Below, one piece after another: positions 38,266-50,640 of a DNA stretch of 64,000 nucleotides. The stretch spans positions 21,028,837 through 21,092,836 of the forward strand of contig CM065175.1 of NCBI GenBank assembly GCA_033026295.1, given 5' to 3'. Numbering within the stretch: the first letter of the stretch is position 1; each line of letters opens with the position of its first letter. The DNA comes from Channa striata (Eukaryota; Chordata; Actinopteri; Anabantiformes; Channidae). The notes under the pieces are model-generated. The model was not told where the DNA came from and made no database searches. It was given only the letters and a program-made list of their open reading frames with translations. The position numbers and the translations under genes were made by a program.

Positions 38266-38385
38266 TCTACTTGCTTCGAAGTTTCCATTAAACATAATCA
38301 AGTGTCACTTGATTTTAAGCTAATTAATTATGCGTTTTGATGTACTGACGGTAGAAACTGTATTTGTTACCAATTAGGAGTCAGA
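38266..38385. promoter_or_regulatory. candidate element with NK2-type inverted site and TAATTA motifs
   Basis: At 38296-38314 there is a perfect 9-base inverted repeat, AATCAAGTG-T-CACTTGATT. Each arm holds the CAAGTG/CACTTG core bound by NK2-class homeodomain proteins. Seven bases further on, TAATTAATTATGC (38321-38333) adds homeodomain and POU-like half sites, and CCAATTAGG follows at about 38370. The surrounding sequence is unique. The regulatory function is inferred. Confidence 0.3.
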
Positions 38386-40829
38386 AGCATTTTATTTTAT
38401 GAAAAACTAGTAGTAGAAGGTATAACAAGTATCACGTTGCTCACAGAAGACAGTAATGAAAAATGATGTCCCTTTACCTCCCCAAATTTCAAGTCGAGCA
38501 GCAGAGGCAAAAGTGAGTAATCTGTAATCGGAGCAATGTGGAGGAGTGCGGCGCAGCTAATGTGACTAGACCCCGCTGTTCTCTGAGGAAGGCAGTGCTG
38601 GAGGGGAGGAAGAAGAGGAGGAGAAGGAGAGGCAGAGGGGATGAGCAGGAGATAGAGGAGATAGAACACACACCGAGGCGGTTTGGGGAACGCTTGCTCC
38701 AAACACGGCAGAAGGTACGGAACAAGGCGCTCTGTGTGGGCCCCATTATTTTTACTCCCCATTCTCTTTTCCCCTCTCTCTGTTTGAAAACGGCAGGATT
38801 TTTCTCCTCCTCCCTGACATAAAAGTAAACAACGTTGCCTGCAGGCACAATTTTCCTGGCAACACAATAAAATGTGCAGTGAATTTATGATGGTCATCCA
38901 TTAGCTCTTACCAAGGAAACATCACCCGTATCTGTCGTCCATCATTATAATAGAGGGTTAATGCACTGAATTTACATAAAAAAGTCATATTGTCTGCATG
39001 AATTATTTACACCCTCAGCTGTTTTTTCCAATTTCTCTCTTTTTTTTTCCCTCTCCGTCCGCTTGTTCATGGTGAGGGGGTTTTGGTCCAGATTCTCGTG
39101 GAGAAAATCTGACACTAAATTCCGCCGTGAGGTGGTCCTGTCGTCACAACCCCTGTGTACCTATATTTCTCTCTCTTACTGCTTCTTTTCATCCCTCCTG
39201 CCTCCCTCCTCTCTTCTTCTATCTTTATCTGTGAGGGACAAAATGAGCTGTGGACATTATGATGTACTAGTTTATAGCCCCCTGGTCGTTATTGAGTCAA
39301 TCAACACCGTGAAAATCTTTCACGGCTCCCCACTTGTAACTGCATTTGTAATCAGTCGGCTCCACTTGACAGAGGGTATTTAAATGCACTATAGAAACCT
39401 GCACATAGTACACTTACCATATAATGCAAACTCTACAAATCACCAGTGCACTGTTCATAAACGTTTGCTAAAGTTTGCTAATTTAGTCCCACAAATCACA
39501 TGCTACAGTGACGATGATCTCATCCTAATTCTTCAGTGGCATGATCTGGTACAACATACCATATGATCAGAGTGACAGTCATCCTACTGTAAGTGAATTA
39601 TCCTGATATCACACCCCTGTAATGAAGCTTGTACATGCGCGAACAGTTGCCTCTCAGACCCGGGGGAAAGGCTCAGTGATTGAGCAATTATGACAAGCTC
39701 AATTACTGTCATCATATTATCATAGCTAATCCAGCTCCGCCATACTGCGCCTTCCACTGCACTGATCACAATGCCTTTTTCACTGTCACTGAGGTGAGAA
39801 AGTGCTGTCACTGACACCGCTTGTGCTCCCATGAACACGCTCAAATGAATATGTGGCAAATACGTCAATCTACTGCTGCCTGTCTCTGTTTCTATCTATC
39901 CACTGAACGTCTCTAGGATAGATGCCTTAATTTTTTCTAATTCTGCCTGACAGTGCCACGGGCGCTCTTGCGTGCTGAGCTAAATTTGTGACGCGTCTTG
40001 ACAGAGTGCGGGTTTTGTGAGTTATACGACTCCTTGATTTGGCTAACGTGCTTCTAAGCAACCGTGACAGTTGCAGACATCGTTCCAGCGCAGCCGAAAA
40101 GTCGTCCGGCTGTGCGATGAAGCAAGTGCAGGCTCACAGAGGTGCTGGGGGAAGTGAGAAGGCTTCAGCAGTAGTGTGAGGCAAACACAGCACCTATACA
40201 AAGCAGTGACCTCACAAGCCTTCAGATAATCCTCCAACAGTGGGAGCGCCACAGGTCACCCAAACAAATGTAGATGAGGAAGTCAGTCTGTAAGAAAGTC
40301 AAAGACTAAACTTGCAGAGAGCAGGTGTTTTGCTGAGATGAGTGATGCCAAAGGTAAGAGTGAAGGTGAATGGATCAATTGGAGCTGAGCCTCAGGTATA
40401 ACCCATTCTCGTCCATATAACATCGCTTTTAAAAAACCTCTCCCCCACACTGACACCGTTTCCTCGTTTCTTCCTCCAGTGCTATTGTTTATTCCTCTCA
40501 CTGGTGTACTTCTCCTAGGGGGCCTGATCTGTTCTTGCCTTCAGGCCCTATTCTCTGTCCTCCTAAGGAGGTGGAGATTAGAGGTCAGAAACACGGCCGT
40601 GGCATGTAATGCGACAAGGCCTCCGCAGCCTGTATCGATCACTCTCCACCCATTTCAGGAAATACTGAAGGTATGGACTGACCTGTTGAGGTCAAAGATG
40701 TTGATCTAATATTTCAGTTTCCTTTTCTATCTCTCTTGTCAGACACTCCTGTCAGCTATAAGTTTACTGTTTCAGCCAGCAGATTTTTCAGAAACCAAAA
40801 CATTAGAAACACCCCTTCCTTTAATGCGA
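38386..40829. other. gene-poor non-coding region
   Basis: No gene was recognised. A purine-rich run lies at about 38580-38660. A perfect 8-base inverted repeat with a 3-base loop lies at 39307-39325. A complex block at about 39585-39740 contains GATTGAGCAATTATGACAAG and CTCAATTACTGTCATC and may be regulatory. Confidence 0.45.
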
Positions 40830-41012
40830 GAATGACTCCACTACATACTTTAACCTCAGTAGTAAACAGAGAGCAGAATAATCACCTTTCTGAAAGCTTC
40901 AACTTAAAAACCAAGAAATTATAACTCAGTAACAGCAGAATTCATGGCAGAGCATCTGTATTTGATTGCATTAGATTGTACAGGTGTACCTAATAAAGTG
41001 GCCAGGAAGTGC
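40830..41012 (+). mobile_element. Tc1/mariner-type non-autonomous element fragment, copy A
   Basis: The right end GTACCTAATAAAGTGGCC (40986-41003) matches the terminal sequence of a widespread fish Tc1/mariner family. The 150 bases upstream (GCTTCAACTTAAAAAC, ATTATAACT, GATTGTACAG) are shared in the same order with the sequence at 63354-63528, which shows that this is a dispersed repeat. There is no transposase coding. I did not find a matching inverted left end nearby, so the copy is truncated or highly diverged. The left limit is approximate and could reach 40735. Confidence 0.65.
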
Positions 41013-44000
41013 AATTATTTAATTTATTTATCGTGTTTTTGCATGGTCTGTACATAGATACAAATACACATTGTTCTGTTTCTCCACGTCTGTAAAAAAG
41101 TAAGTTAATTTTGAGTAATTTTGCCAAGGAAATGGTTTTGTGAAATACAAAAACTATAAAAAAATTGTTTGAAATTAACAGTGTTAATTTGCGGTGGAAT
41201 TGTTTGAGATTTTTATTTTGTTGACTTGTTTTATATGCTCTTAAATAATTTGTACTATGTGCCCATTTTACACTTTTTGAAATATTTTTATCTCGAACTA
41301 AAACTTGTTAAAATGTAATTTCAGTTTTGCAAATGCAGTTAAAAGATTTTATTGTTGTATACATTTAAAGTCAAATCTTGGCGCATTTGGTTTTATTTTA
41401 AATAAGAAATAAAAGGCACATGTGGCTACTACTGGACCGAGCACAACTTGCCAGGAAAGTAAACTAATCACTCACTTTGAAACAAAGTATCCCATGATGC
41501 TGAGAAGTGCTGAGAAGAACGCAAGCAGGTCAGTTTACTGTACAAATAAGGTGGCAAACAAATTTGCATGTCAAAATTAAAAATCAATGTGTTCCACCTC
41601 ACCTAATGACCAATCTCCCTGCTGCTGCTCCTGGGCTCTGATTAACATTCTGGGGGGTTCAGGAGAAAATGTTAGAGCAAAGCATTAATCTCTCTCAGCA
41701 AAAAAGCTTGTATCTTCTGACAGGTGGGTCAAAGTTGCTGTTTAATCTAGCCCATAATTTCTGAAATGTGCTGACAGAGTGTATTTTAATACATTAAAAC
41801 ATGGCTGTGTTTGAGAAAGCTCAAAGCACGACACCTCACCAGGAAGTCTGTGTCCCCTGCTCTGAGTTATGGCATGTCGGAGAAATGTGAGGAATGCCAC
41901 AGAATCCAGAGGAAAGCCGCAATAAAACCATATCTGAAGAGTTTGTCTGCTGCATATGGTGTGGATTCATGTAAGAGCTTTTTAGGGAGAATGCTGTCAG
42001 AACACTGTGTAAATAGAAAATGGAGTATTAAACTATTTTACATTTGGCGAATATGCTTGTTCTTACGCTGCAGATCAGCCTCAGGCATAATTACAGTTTG
42101 CTACAGTAAAAGCATATAATCATTTGATTATATATATCATAATGTAATGTACACACTCAGTTCCTCTTTACATTTAAGCAATGCTGAATACATTGAAAGG
42201 AGAAACTGTTCGGGGCAAGAAATTCACTTGTGGAGAAATTCCATCTTTGATCTGTTTTTTAGAACCAGCTGTAAAAACGCCAGGATTTTTATCAAGGCCC
42301 TAAAGACCCTAAACCTGCCACAACTATTTATTTGTTCAATGGCCTGCACTTGACTTTACTGGCCATTGGCAGGGAGGTGCCTTTGGACACGTCCTGCTTG
42401 CCTATTGAAAAATGTGTCTCTTACCTCTTGCCCAACCTAGTGGAAATAATATCACTCACACTGAGAGATCATGGTGTCAGGGTCAATTGTCCTGCAAAAG
42501 ATGGGGGAGATGGGAGACGTGTATTGATTTTTCATTTTGTTGGGGTAAGCAAGCATGTTGTGGCTGGGCGCGGGTGCAATGAGGCAAACAGAATGTGCTA
42601 GACTGCTCTTACAGCTTGTCACCCGTGAGCTGTGGCTGCTGAGACACCTTGACAATGATTATTACAAAAAACTATGAAAGAACTATCAACATGTGGCATT
42701 TAGCGCTTTAATTTTACGACAGCTGAAAAGCTCTGCGTTATAACCCATCTGATTACATTATTCAAAGCAAAACAGAGCTGGTGGAGAAAATTTGGCCGGG
42801 AATCCAGAGAGGAAACTCAGCCAGCATCACCCTAGATGGGGATGAGCCAGAGCTGGCAATCATACGCCATGCTGGGTCTTGCAAGGCGGAAATGCTTGTC
42901 AAACACATTACACGACGCCACGGGTCACAGACGCATGCAAGCAGTCCAGCCCCTGCCTAACAGCTACAAACAATGAATGAATGCCAAATCTAACAACCTC
43001 TGTGAACCTTCCTTGGTGCGCTCAACTCAAACCATCCAAAGTACTTCATCACTGCACAGAAGCTTGTGGCTTGATAAAGAAGCCAAGTGATTCCTGTCAA
43101 CTCCTCTGTGTCCCTGCTCGTTTTGACTTTGCTATAGAGGACACTGATCTCACTTTGGGTCACAACCTACGACGTATCCTTCTAAGTGTTGTTGTTGTGC
43201 TGGGACACAACAGAATGTCTACAACTCATTCTTGAACATGGAAGGGTTTAAAAGCCCTTGCTGCCAGTTCACTTCCTGAATATACATGACCTGTTTGAAG
43301 GGTACGTTGTGCTCCTCCATCTCTGCATTCCCCTACTTCTCACAAAACTCCCATTACAGCTCATGCATTTCGCCCATCGCCAATGTGCTCCTCATTTGCA
43401 AAGGCTACGTTCTCAACGGTGGTCAGAGGCGTGACAGACATGCAGCGTGGGGAAAACAGCGGTCATCCGCTGCCCTCGCTGCGCTCCAGTCACCTTGTTG
43501 ACCGATACACACTGGTCTACATCTCTCCACCCCTCTGCTCTGCACCACCTTGTCTCATGTCTATGCCGCTAGTGTCAGAGTTGAATGCTGACAATATGAG
43601 CTCATCAGTATACCCAACGTCTCCTGTTAAAACACTAGCAATGTCCTAAATATTAATGCAATACAACTTCCTTCATAATGCCACACTACAATAAAGTTTG
43701 GTGCAGAGTAGACATGTCTGTAACAGGAACAGTGTCACCAGCATTTCAGCAGGTCAAAGGAAAACATCAGCAAATGTACAAACTCAATTTTCTGCAGTGT
43801 CCAACACCATGTCTGAGATTTCAAGCCTCTCAGACACATCAACATGCACAATACAAGGACAGAAAAAAAGTATTGTAACATTATTACAGAATTTGGATGG
43901 AGAATCTATGTAATGTCTGCTGAAACATGGCAAAAACATTGTTGGATTTGGCATAAAGTTCAGTTCACTGAACAATGCCACAAGGCTGTGGTAGTGCGGA

Positions 44001-47000
44001 GAGCATTGGAAAGACTTTATCAGAAAGGGTAAAGAGTATAGCACAATTACATAGCAAAGAGGAAGCTTGATCAAATTTCTATTAAGTTTTATGCTCACAC
44101 CAATAAAGTTGGTGATTTTGTGAGACTGACAGGTCACCTCTGATATTTATGACTTATTTGTGTTTGAGTCGACATAAAAATTGATATGTTCTATTTTGTG
44201 TAATATATGTAGATGCAAAGAGAAGGTAAAAAAAAGCTAAAATTCTGTCCTTTTGTCTCATATTCACCTTTTGATATATACCCAAACCCAAATGATTTGG
44301 CTTTGCTGTTCAAATACTTTTGAAGATGACTGTACATGACCCAGGAGGTAAAAAGGGAATCTTCCTTTCATGATTGCTATTTCAAAGAGCTTGCCTGCTT
44401 CTTTGTTGGAATTCAGTCTTGGGCTAGGATGGGTGCAAAGCAGTCTTTCTTGAAACAGATATAAAAATCCACCAATCTAGCTGTAAATCACATTCCAATC
44501 ACAGTGTATCAAACTTTGAAAGGTCTCCAAGATCACAAGAGTCTCCTCACACACCTGCTAGGCATGTCAGTGTTTGGGTGAGGCTGGGTAGGCTATCACA
44601 ACACACACTTACACCTGTGGTACTTCCTGCCACTAACGCTGAAAGTGTTCCAGTTTCTTTCAGACAGAGGGGGTGAAAGAGGTGAGAGAGGGGGCGACCC
44701 AGCAGCTGGTTACCTTGGTTGACTCTCACACCTGTTAAAGAGGCACAGATCATACTATATTACAGAGCTAACATGCTGTAAGAAATGGCTGATGCAAGCA
44801 TGCAGTAACGGCCTGCACAGGCTTCATTTCTCCGGTAATTAGCGGGAAATTTATAAACCATTTAATGTGGAGGGACAGACCAGAGCGTGACTACTATGTA
44901 ACTAACAGTTCACAGGTGAAGATGTATTTATGTACCATAAATGTCAAAATCATACTGTTCAATTTCTTGCTGCTCTTTGGAACAAAGGATTCTTTTTTTT
45001 TTTATTCCATGGCCAGACTGGAGTGTAATATTTTTTTAAAAAGTAGTTCAGATCCAAAGCTCACTGTACCCAACACTTGAGGTTCAATTTGTCAAATTCA
45101 CTTTCTGCAGAGTGACAGGGTATATTACCCTGGTGAGCAGGCAGGCTCAGTGCAGTGACTGAAAACGTGTGCACGTGCGAAGTGGTATCTAGTCACTCGT
45201 GTGTGTTTTTATAGATATATAGACTCTGCCGAAGGTTTTAGGACATAATGGAGCCACTTCTTTTAATGAAAACTAGACCTGCCACGTTGTGATTCTGATC
45301 ATACTATCAGCAAAAAATACTTGAATTCCAAAACACTATATTTTAATATCACAGTCTTGTAGGGTCCTGAGTTTTCTAAATTAGGCTAAGATTCAGTTTC
45401 CTGGTCAGAACAAAGCTCCGGGGATGCGAGACGTTCACAGTAGCCTTTCTCCCTCTCTTCTCCTGCTGTGATTGGGATGTACCACGTGATCAGAGCTGAT
45501 ACTGTTTACTCTAGGGTCCATTCACAATCTAGATCTACACACATCCCGACTCAGGTCTCGATCACTGTAAAAGGCCCTTTGCAGGGTTAAACATTACAAT
45601 TAAATAATGAAACTAATTAAATTATTTAAATAGATGTAATTTTTTTATGGTCAATCCGTCAGGGGATTATAAAACACTTTAAAAACTATCGCATATGCTA
45701 ATTTTAGTCATTAGCAATTATATACTTAATTACTTAGTTAACTTAGATAGTATTATAGACAATGTTTAGCTGCAGACATTGCTCCAGTGCACCTCCTTCC
45801 TGCTATACTGCATGTACATACTGTATTTGCGTACCTGAATATGTTCAACTTTCTGTGTGTCTGACTGAATTCTGAATTAGCTCTAGTGGTGTTTGTCCTC
45901 TATCACCTGGTCTATCATGTTTGCATATACTGCAGTCTGTGTGTGTGTGTGTGTGTGTACCTGTCCGGCCAGGCCTTGCAACAAGCCCTTTCCTAGTTAG
46001 TGTGTGTGTGTGTGTGTGTGTGTGTGGTGCTTGTGTTTAATAATGCATGGCCCCAAGCCCAGGACGGGCCCTTTGATAAAGCACAGCTCCACGGCACATG
46101 CATAAGCAGCTCCAGCCATATGCAGAAGCGGAAATTGATGGTGGAGATAAAGTCTATGCTGCTGCTCAGTGTATGTGTGTGTGTGTGTAACAGAGAGAGA
46201 GAATGAGGCAGAGAAAGATTTATGGATCATATCAATGTCTATATGCAAGTGTTGGATCACATGGCCATTTGCTGCTTATAAGATGTCTTTGTGCTGTGTG
46301 AACATGTTTGAAGATGGTACTTTTTGCTGTGTTGGATTAGCTCATATTGTACAAAAAGAAAATATAGAAATGAGCAAAACGAACTAAGGCCATTAAGTGT
46401 GTGTATGTGCTTGGGAGAGTTGCTGTGAGTAAAAGAAAACGAGTTTTGGGTTTAGAGAAAAGTGTCTTTGTGCTTGTCATCATGACCAGCCTCATGTTCT
46501 GAGCATGTACGTGCCTTCGTGCAGGTGTGTGTGTGTGTGTGTGAACATATTCCGTCTGACCTAGTATGAAGTGTGATGAGCTGCCAGTCACACATTAGTT
46601 GAAAGGCCTCAGGGGTTAGTATGGGGCTCCATGACCGTCGCTGCCCTTTCACCTATCTCAGCATACAGCTCGATTGTAGGCAGGAGGGCAAAAACAACGG
46701 CCAAGATTCACAAACAGGCGGGTAAGGTGTGCAGATACATGCAAACAACCCTGTGTCAATTCATTCTCTTTCTCCACGGTGGCCTGCATGACCTCAGACA
46801 CTTTCTAAATAACAAAACTCTTACTTGAACTCTTTTTGCCTTCTTCCTCCACTTCTTTTCCCCGTCCATTATTTTCATGTCTTTCCTCTCTCATGTGCCC
46901 AACTTACAAATTTCCCTTATCTGATCTGAAGTTGTCCAGCTCATCAACACCATCCAAAGCACAAACCTCTCCTTGCCTTGAGTCATTAAATATGTTGCAC

Positions 47001-50000
47001 TCTCTTTATCTGCCACCCACCTTCCTCACCTCCTCCTCTTCACTATTCATCCACCCACTCCCTCTCTTTTTTAGCTCCCTTGCACCAACTGCCACCCCCT
47101 CACCCAGTCATGAAGAACAGACAGATAGTCAGATATACAGGAAGAGAAAGAGAAAACCCTATCTCTTTTTGTTGCAGCTTTAATTTACTTTGTACATTAA
47201 TATTTTAGGGCCCTCTGCAGGCTTAGTGCTGGAGTCAGTGGGAGCTACTGTTGATGCAAGTGTGTGTGTGTGTGTGTCATATTCCAACTGTAGGAGGGGA
47301 AAGGATTAATATTTCAGCGGGCCTTATTGGAGACCCCTGTACCGACTCCACCAAAACTGTCTCACCTTGCTACTCCCACCTTTGTGCCTTTTATTTCACG
47401 CTTTTCTTCTTTTTATATTCAATTTTACAAGTTGGATCCTATTTCTTCAACTTTACCTTTGTTGTTTTTGAAATTTACTTTAATGTAAGCTTTACAACTA
47501 CAGTTACAGTGAATAATGAAGTGACAGTGGAAGGGTTGTAGAAAGTTAAGACAAGTATCAAATCTAGGTTGACAAGAAAATTAAGTCATCAGTTGAGAAA
47601 ATATATATGCTGTGTTTCTTCCTCTCATTCTCTGTAATAATCTTATACTGTTCTACTCTATAGCTGCAAAGTGCATAAATACATATTCAAATCCGATTAT
47701 TTTGTTTGGTTTATTCTTTTTAGTTATTTTGTCTGTTTCCACAGGAGACTACACAATAAGCAATGTAACCGTTTACGTCTTTTTTAATTTTCACATATAA
47801 TTTTGTATTTTAGGAACTTTATTTATTTTAAAGTTGGAATAAATTGAGTTCGTGGAAAGACATATCAGTTAATAAAAATGTTTGACAATAATAATTCTCT
47901 TTTTCCAGCATCTTCATTTTTTTGCATCTCTCTCTTTTATATAATGTTTTGGTTTTTTTTGGGCAGGTTTACATTTTTCTCATACTCATACAGTGGTTAA
48001 CATTTAAATTTCTGCAAATGATGGCCACGACCTAGCACCTCAGCTACAGCCACACTGTAGCTGGATTTGCACAGTGGATATTCATAGCTAGATGATCACA
48101 GGTGCTTCTCAGGAATGTGATTTATCTACAAGCAGTCCTAATGATAATTTTAGTGGATAATGCTGCAATATTACAGCAAAAATTGAATGGGTTTCTGACC
48201 TTTCTGACCTTGTAATTTCAGCATAAATAAACTTTTTAATTAATCTGATAACTACAGTTTTATTTCTACCAGCATTGTTTTCAAAAAATCTCTTCTTCAA
48301 AAGACTCACTTCGCAGGTGCATTTATAGAAGCAAATATCAAGCAAAATATGAACTCAAACAAATGTGTCTTAGTCCATGAAGTCCACTGTACCGAGAAAA
48401 AAAGAGCCAATAAGCAATTTGGAGGAGTTGGAATTGGATTTTGAAGTTGGAAGAGGATGATGAGGATGCAGGGGCAGCTTTTATCACAGATCAGTGGGTC
48501 TCTGAGCGGGGTTCTCCCAGTTGCTGCATCAGGGGCACCCGGCGGGAGGCCATATTGAAATGAGGTGCCTTCCCCCAGGCTCTCAGCCACCCCTGACATT
48601 TGGGTATGTGCGTGTGTGCGGAGTGTTTAGGGTGAAGGGTGGGGGCTTGTGTTTCCGCCCAGAAACCCAATTGCCTCCGCTCCCCTGCTACTTGTTTCCC
48701 CCTTTTCTACCCCTATCCGCCCTCAACCTTCTTCGATTGGACCCTGTTTCTCATTTGCCTATTCATTTAAAAGCACAAAGTGCCTACTGAGATCCAATAT
48801 GGGGTTGAGGCAGGGGGGCGCGAGTGGGCCCTCAGCAGGGGTGGAAAACACAGCAACAACACGATGAAGAGAAGGCGGAGGTGGAGTGCGAAGGAGAGAG
48901 GTGGAGGATGCCCAGACCCCCGACAGGAGATGGCTTCAAATGGTTTCCCGGCTCTGTCTTTTCTTTCTATTCCTCATCTCTTCCCTCCAGGTCTTGCACG
49001 CTCTCCATTCACTCTTCCTGCCTCTTTCTTTCGGTTATTCCTTGCTGAGGCTCTGCTCACTGGAGTAGTGCTAAGATTGGGAAGTACAGCCCGCTTGACC
49101 CTGCTGCTGAGAGGAAGCAGGCGTTTGAATCAGACTCAGTGAGTGTGTGTGTGTGCATGCATCTGTAAAGGTGTGTGAGCATGTCAGTTTTTAAAGATAC
49201 CATACTTTGTCCACCTCTGTCATTATCTATGTTCACAATATCTTTCTCTAGTTCACCTAAGAGACTGTTAAGGCTTTAAAAGTCCAACTTCTGAAAGTTC
49301 TATCTGTGGGTTTGAAAAGAAAATGGTGCTTTGTATAAATGCGAAAGAAAAACGTGGTTAGCCCTGAGTAGGAGCGCGAGCACTGTATGACATGTTTTAT
49401 GCATGGCTGCTGGGTCTCTCAGGTCGGGGAGTTTCACATCAACAAAGTGCAGAGGGTGGCTAAAGGTGAGCGGCATACTGGCAGAGGGCGTGGGGGGGAG
49501 GAGAGGAGGGAGGAAGGGAGACTGGGAGTGGGTCGAGCCGAGGAAGATTCAGAGTAAACAGCTGTAAATTCAAGCAGTGATTTAGGCAGTGAGGAAGAAT
49601 GCATCTTCTTCCCAAGAGAAATAGCATTTAGCTGGAAAAGAGTCATTTCTAGTAGGCAACTAAAATCCCAGGAAGTCTATACATTCATAAAAAATATTTT
49701 GAAGAAATAGATCACTGATGATGGTTTGCAGATAAATTGGGACACAAACTATAAAGAGAAACAGTCGTGCATGATGACAGCTACTCTCGGGCTATTACAG
49801 AACCCTGCCGATGTAACGATATCTGTCACTACTCCTTTGCTGTTCTCCTGGCTGACGGGTCTAATAAGTGGTGAATTGACACAAGAACTATCGCACAAAC
49901 AAATGTTCAAGGTTGGTTCTACATAAATTTACAGCTAATTGTTGGAGAAAATGGGACATGTGCCCAGTGATAGCTCAATGTGCTCTCAAACATGCCAGCT

Positions 50001-50429
50001 CAAAAACAGTAACAACAGAAGTTGTTGGTGGGAAAAGTCTGGTATCTGACAAACAAAGGAGAGCAGGAAGTGTCTCCTTAGTAGTGGCTGGGTCTAACAA
50101 TAGTCAGAACACTTGAACACTCTCTTCTCTGATCTCTCACCTTCTTCTTTTATCTGCTGAAGTACACACAAACACGCAGACTCGCACACTGCGCTGGGCT
50201 AATTGCAAAGGTGATGCAATTTGCAGAACATAAACAAAATCAAAGGCAGCTGCATTGTCTCCCTTCCATGTTCCTATTTTAATATTATTCAGTCAGTGGA
50301 TTTGGGTCCACCTTGCAGTAGCGCCTCTCCTTGTTGTAAAACACCACACTGTTCTCCTTTGCCACTGGAAACCATAATGGAAGCTGTTTAAGAACCCAAA
50401 TTACCATTAAGCAGCTTTCTTTCCTAACT
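41013..50429. other. gene-poor non-coding region
   Basis: No gene was recognised. The segment at about 41040-41420 is very AT-rich. An octamer (ATTTGCAT) is at 41562-41569. A complex block at about 42350-42660 has no coding frame and could be regulatory. The end of the 43678-44340 interval vaguely resembles a DNA transposon end. GT repeats lie at 45937-46188 and a pyrimidine-rich stretch at about 46820-47110. Confidence 0.45.
45937..46026. repeat. two (GT)n microsatellites separated by 41 bases
   Basis: TG repeats at about 45937-45958 and 46000-46026 flank a unique spacer. A third short GT run follows at about 46172-46188. Confidence 0.9.
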
Positions 50430-50640
50430 CCGGCTCTTCCAAATATGGTGGGCCAGCATTAAATCTAAAACTTGCAATTAAAATGGTGCTCTAATTGCTT
50501 TCTAAATCACATCCAAGTGAAAGTTCGCTACACCATTTTAGGTTTCATTCCTCCCCCTGCAAAATGCGGTTGCTTATTTCGTTGCTTTCATTGATGGCCT
50601 TCTGGTGTTTATTTTCCATGTGAATATTAAACGCATCAAA
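50430..50640. promoter_or_regulatory. candidate conserved non-coding block
   Basis: This is a unique, balanced-composition segment with no open frame. It has repeated homeodomain or SOX-like cores such as GCAATTAAAATGG, CTCTAATTGCTTTC, CATTGATGG and GTGAATATTAAACG. It stands out from the surrounding simple-sequence DNA by its complexity. The call is an inference from texture only. Confidence 0.22.

Noticed and set aside
43678..44340. Possible DNA transposon relic ending with CAAATACTTTTGAAGATGAC
   Set aside because: The end resembles Tc1-type termini, but I found no matching inverted start or transposase trace, so I do not call it.
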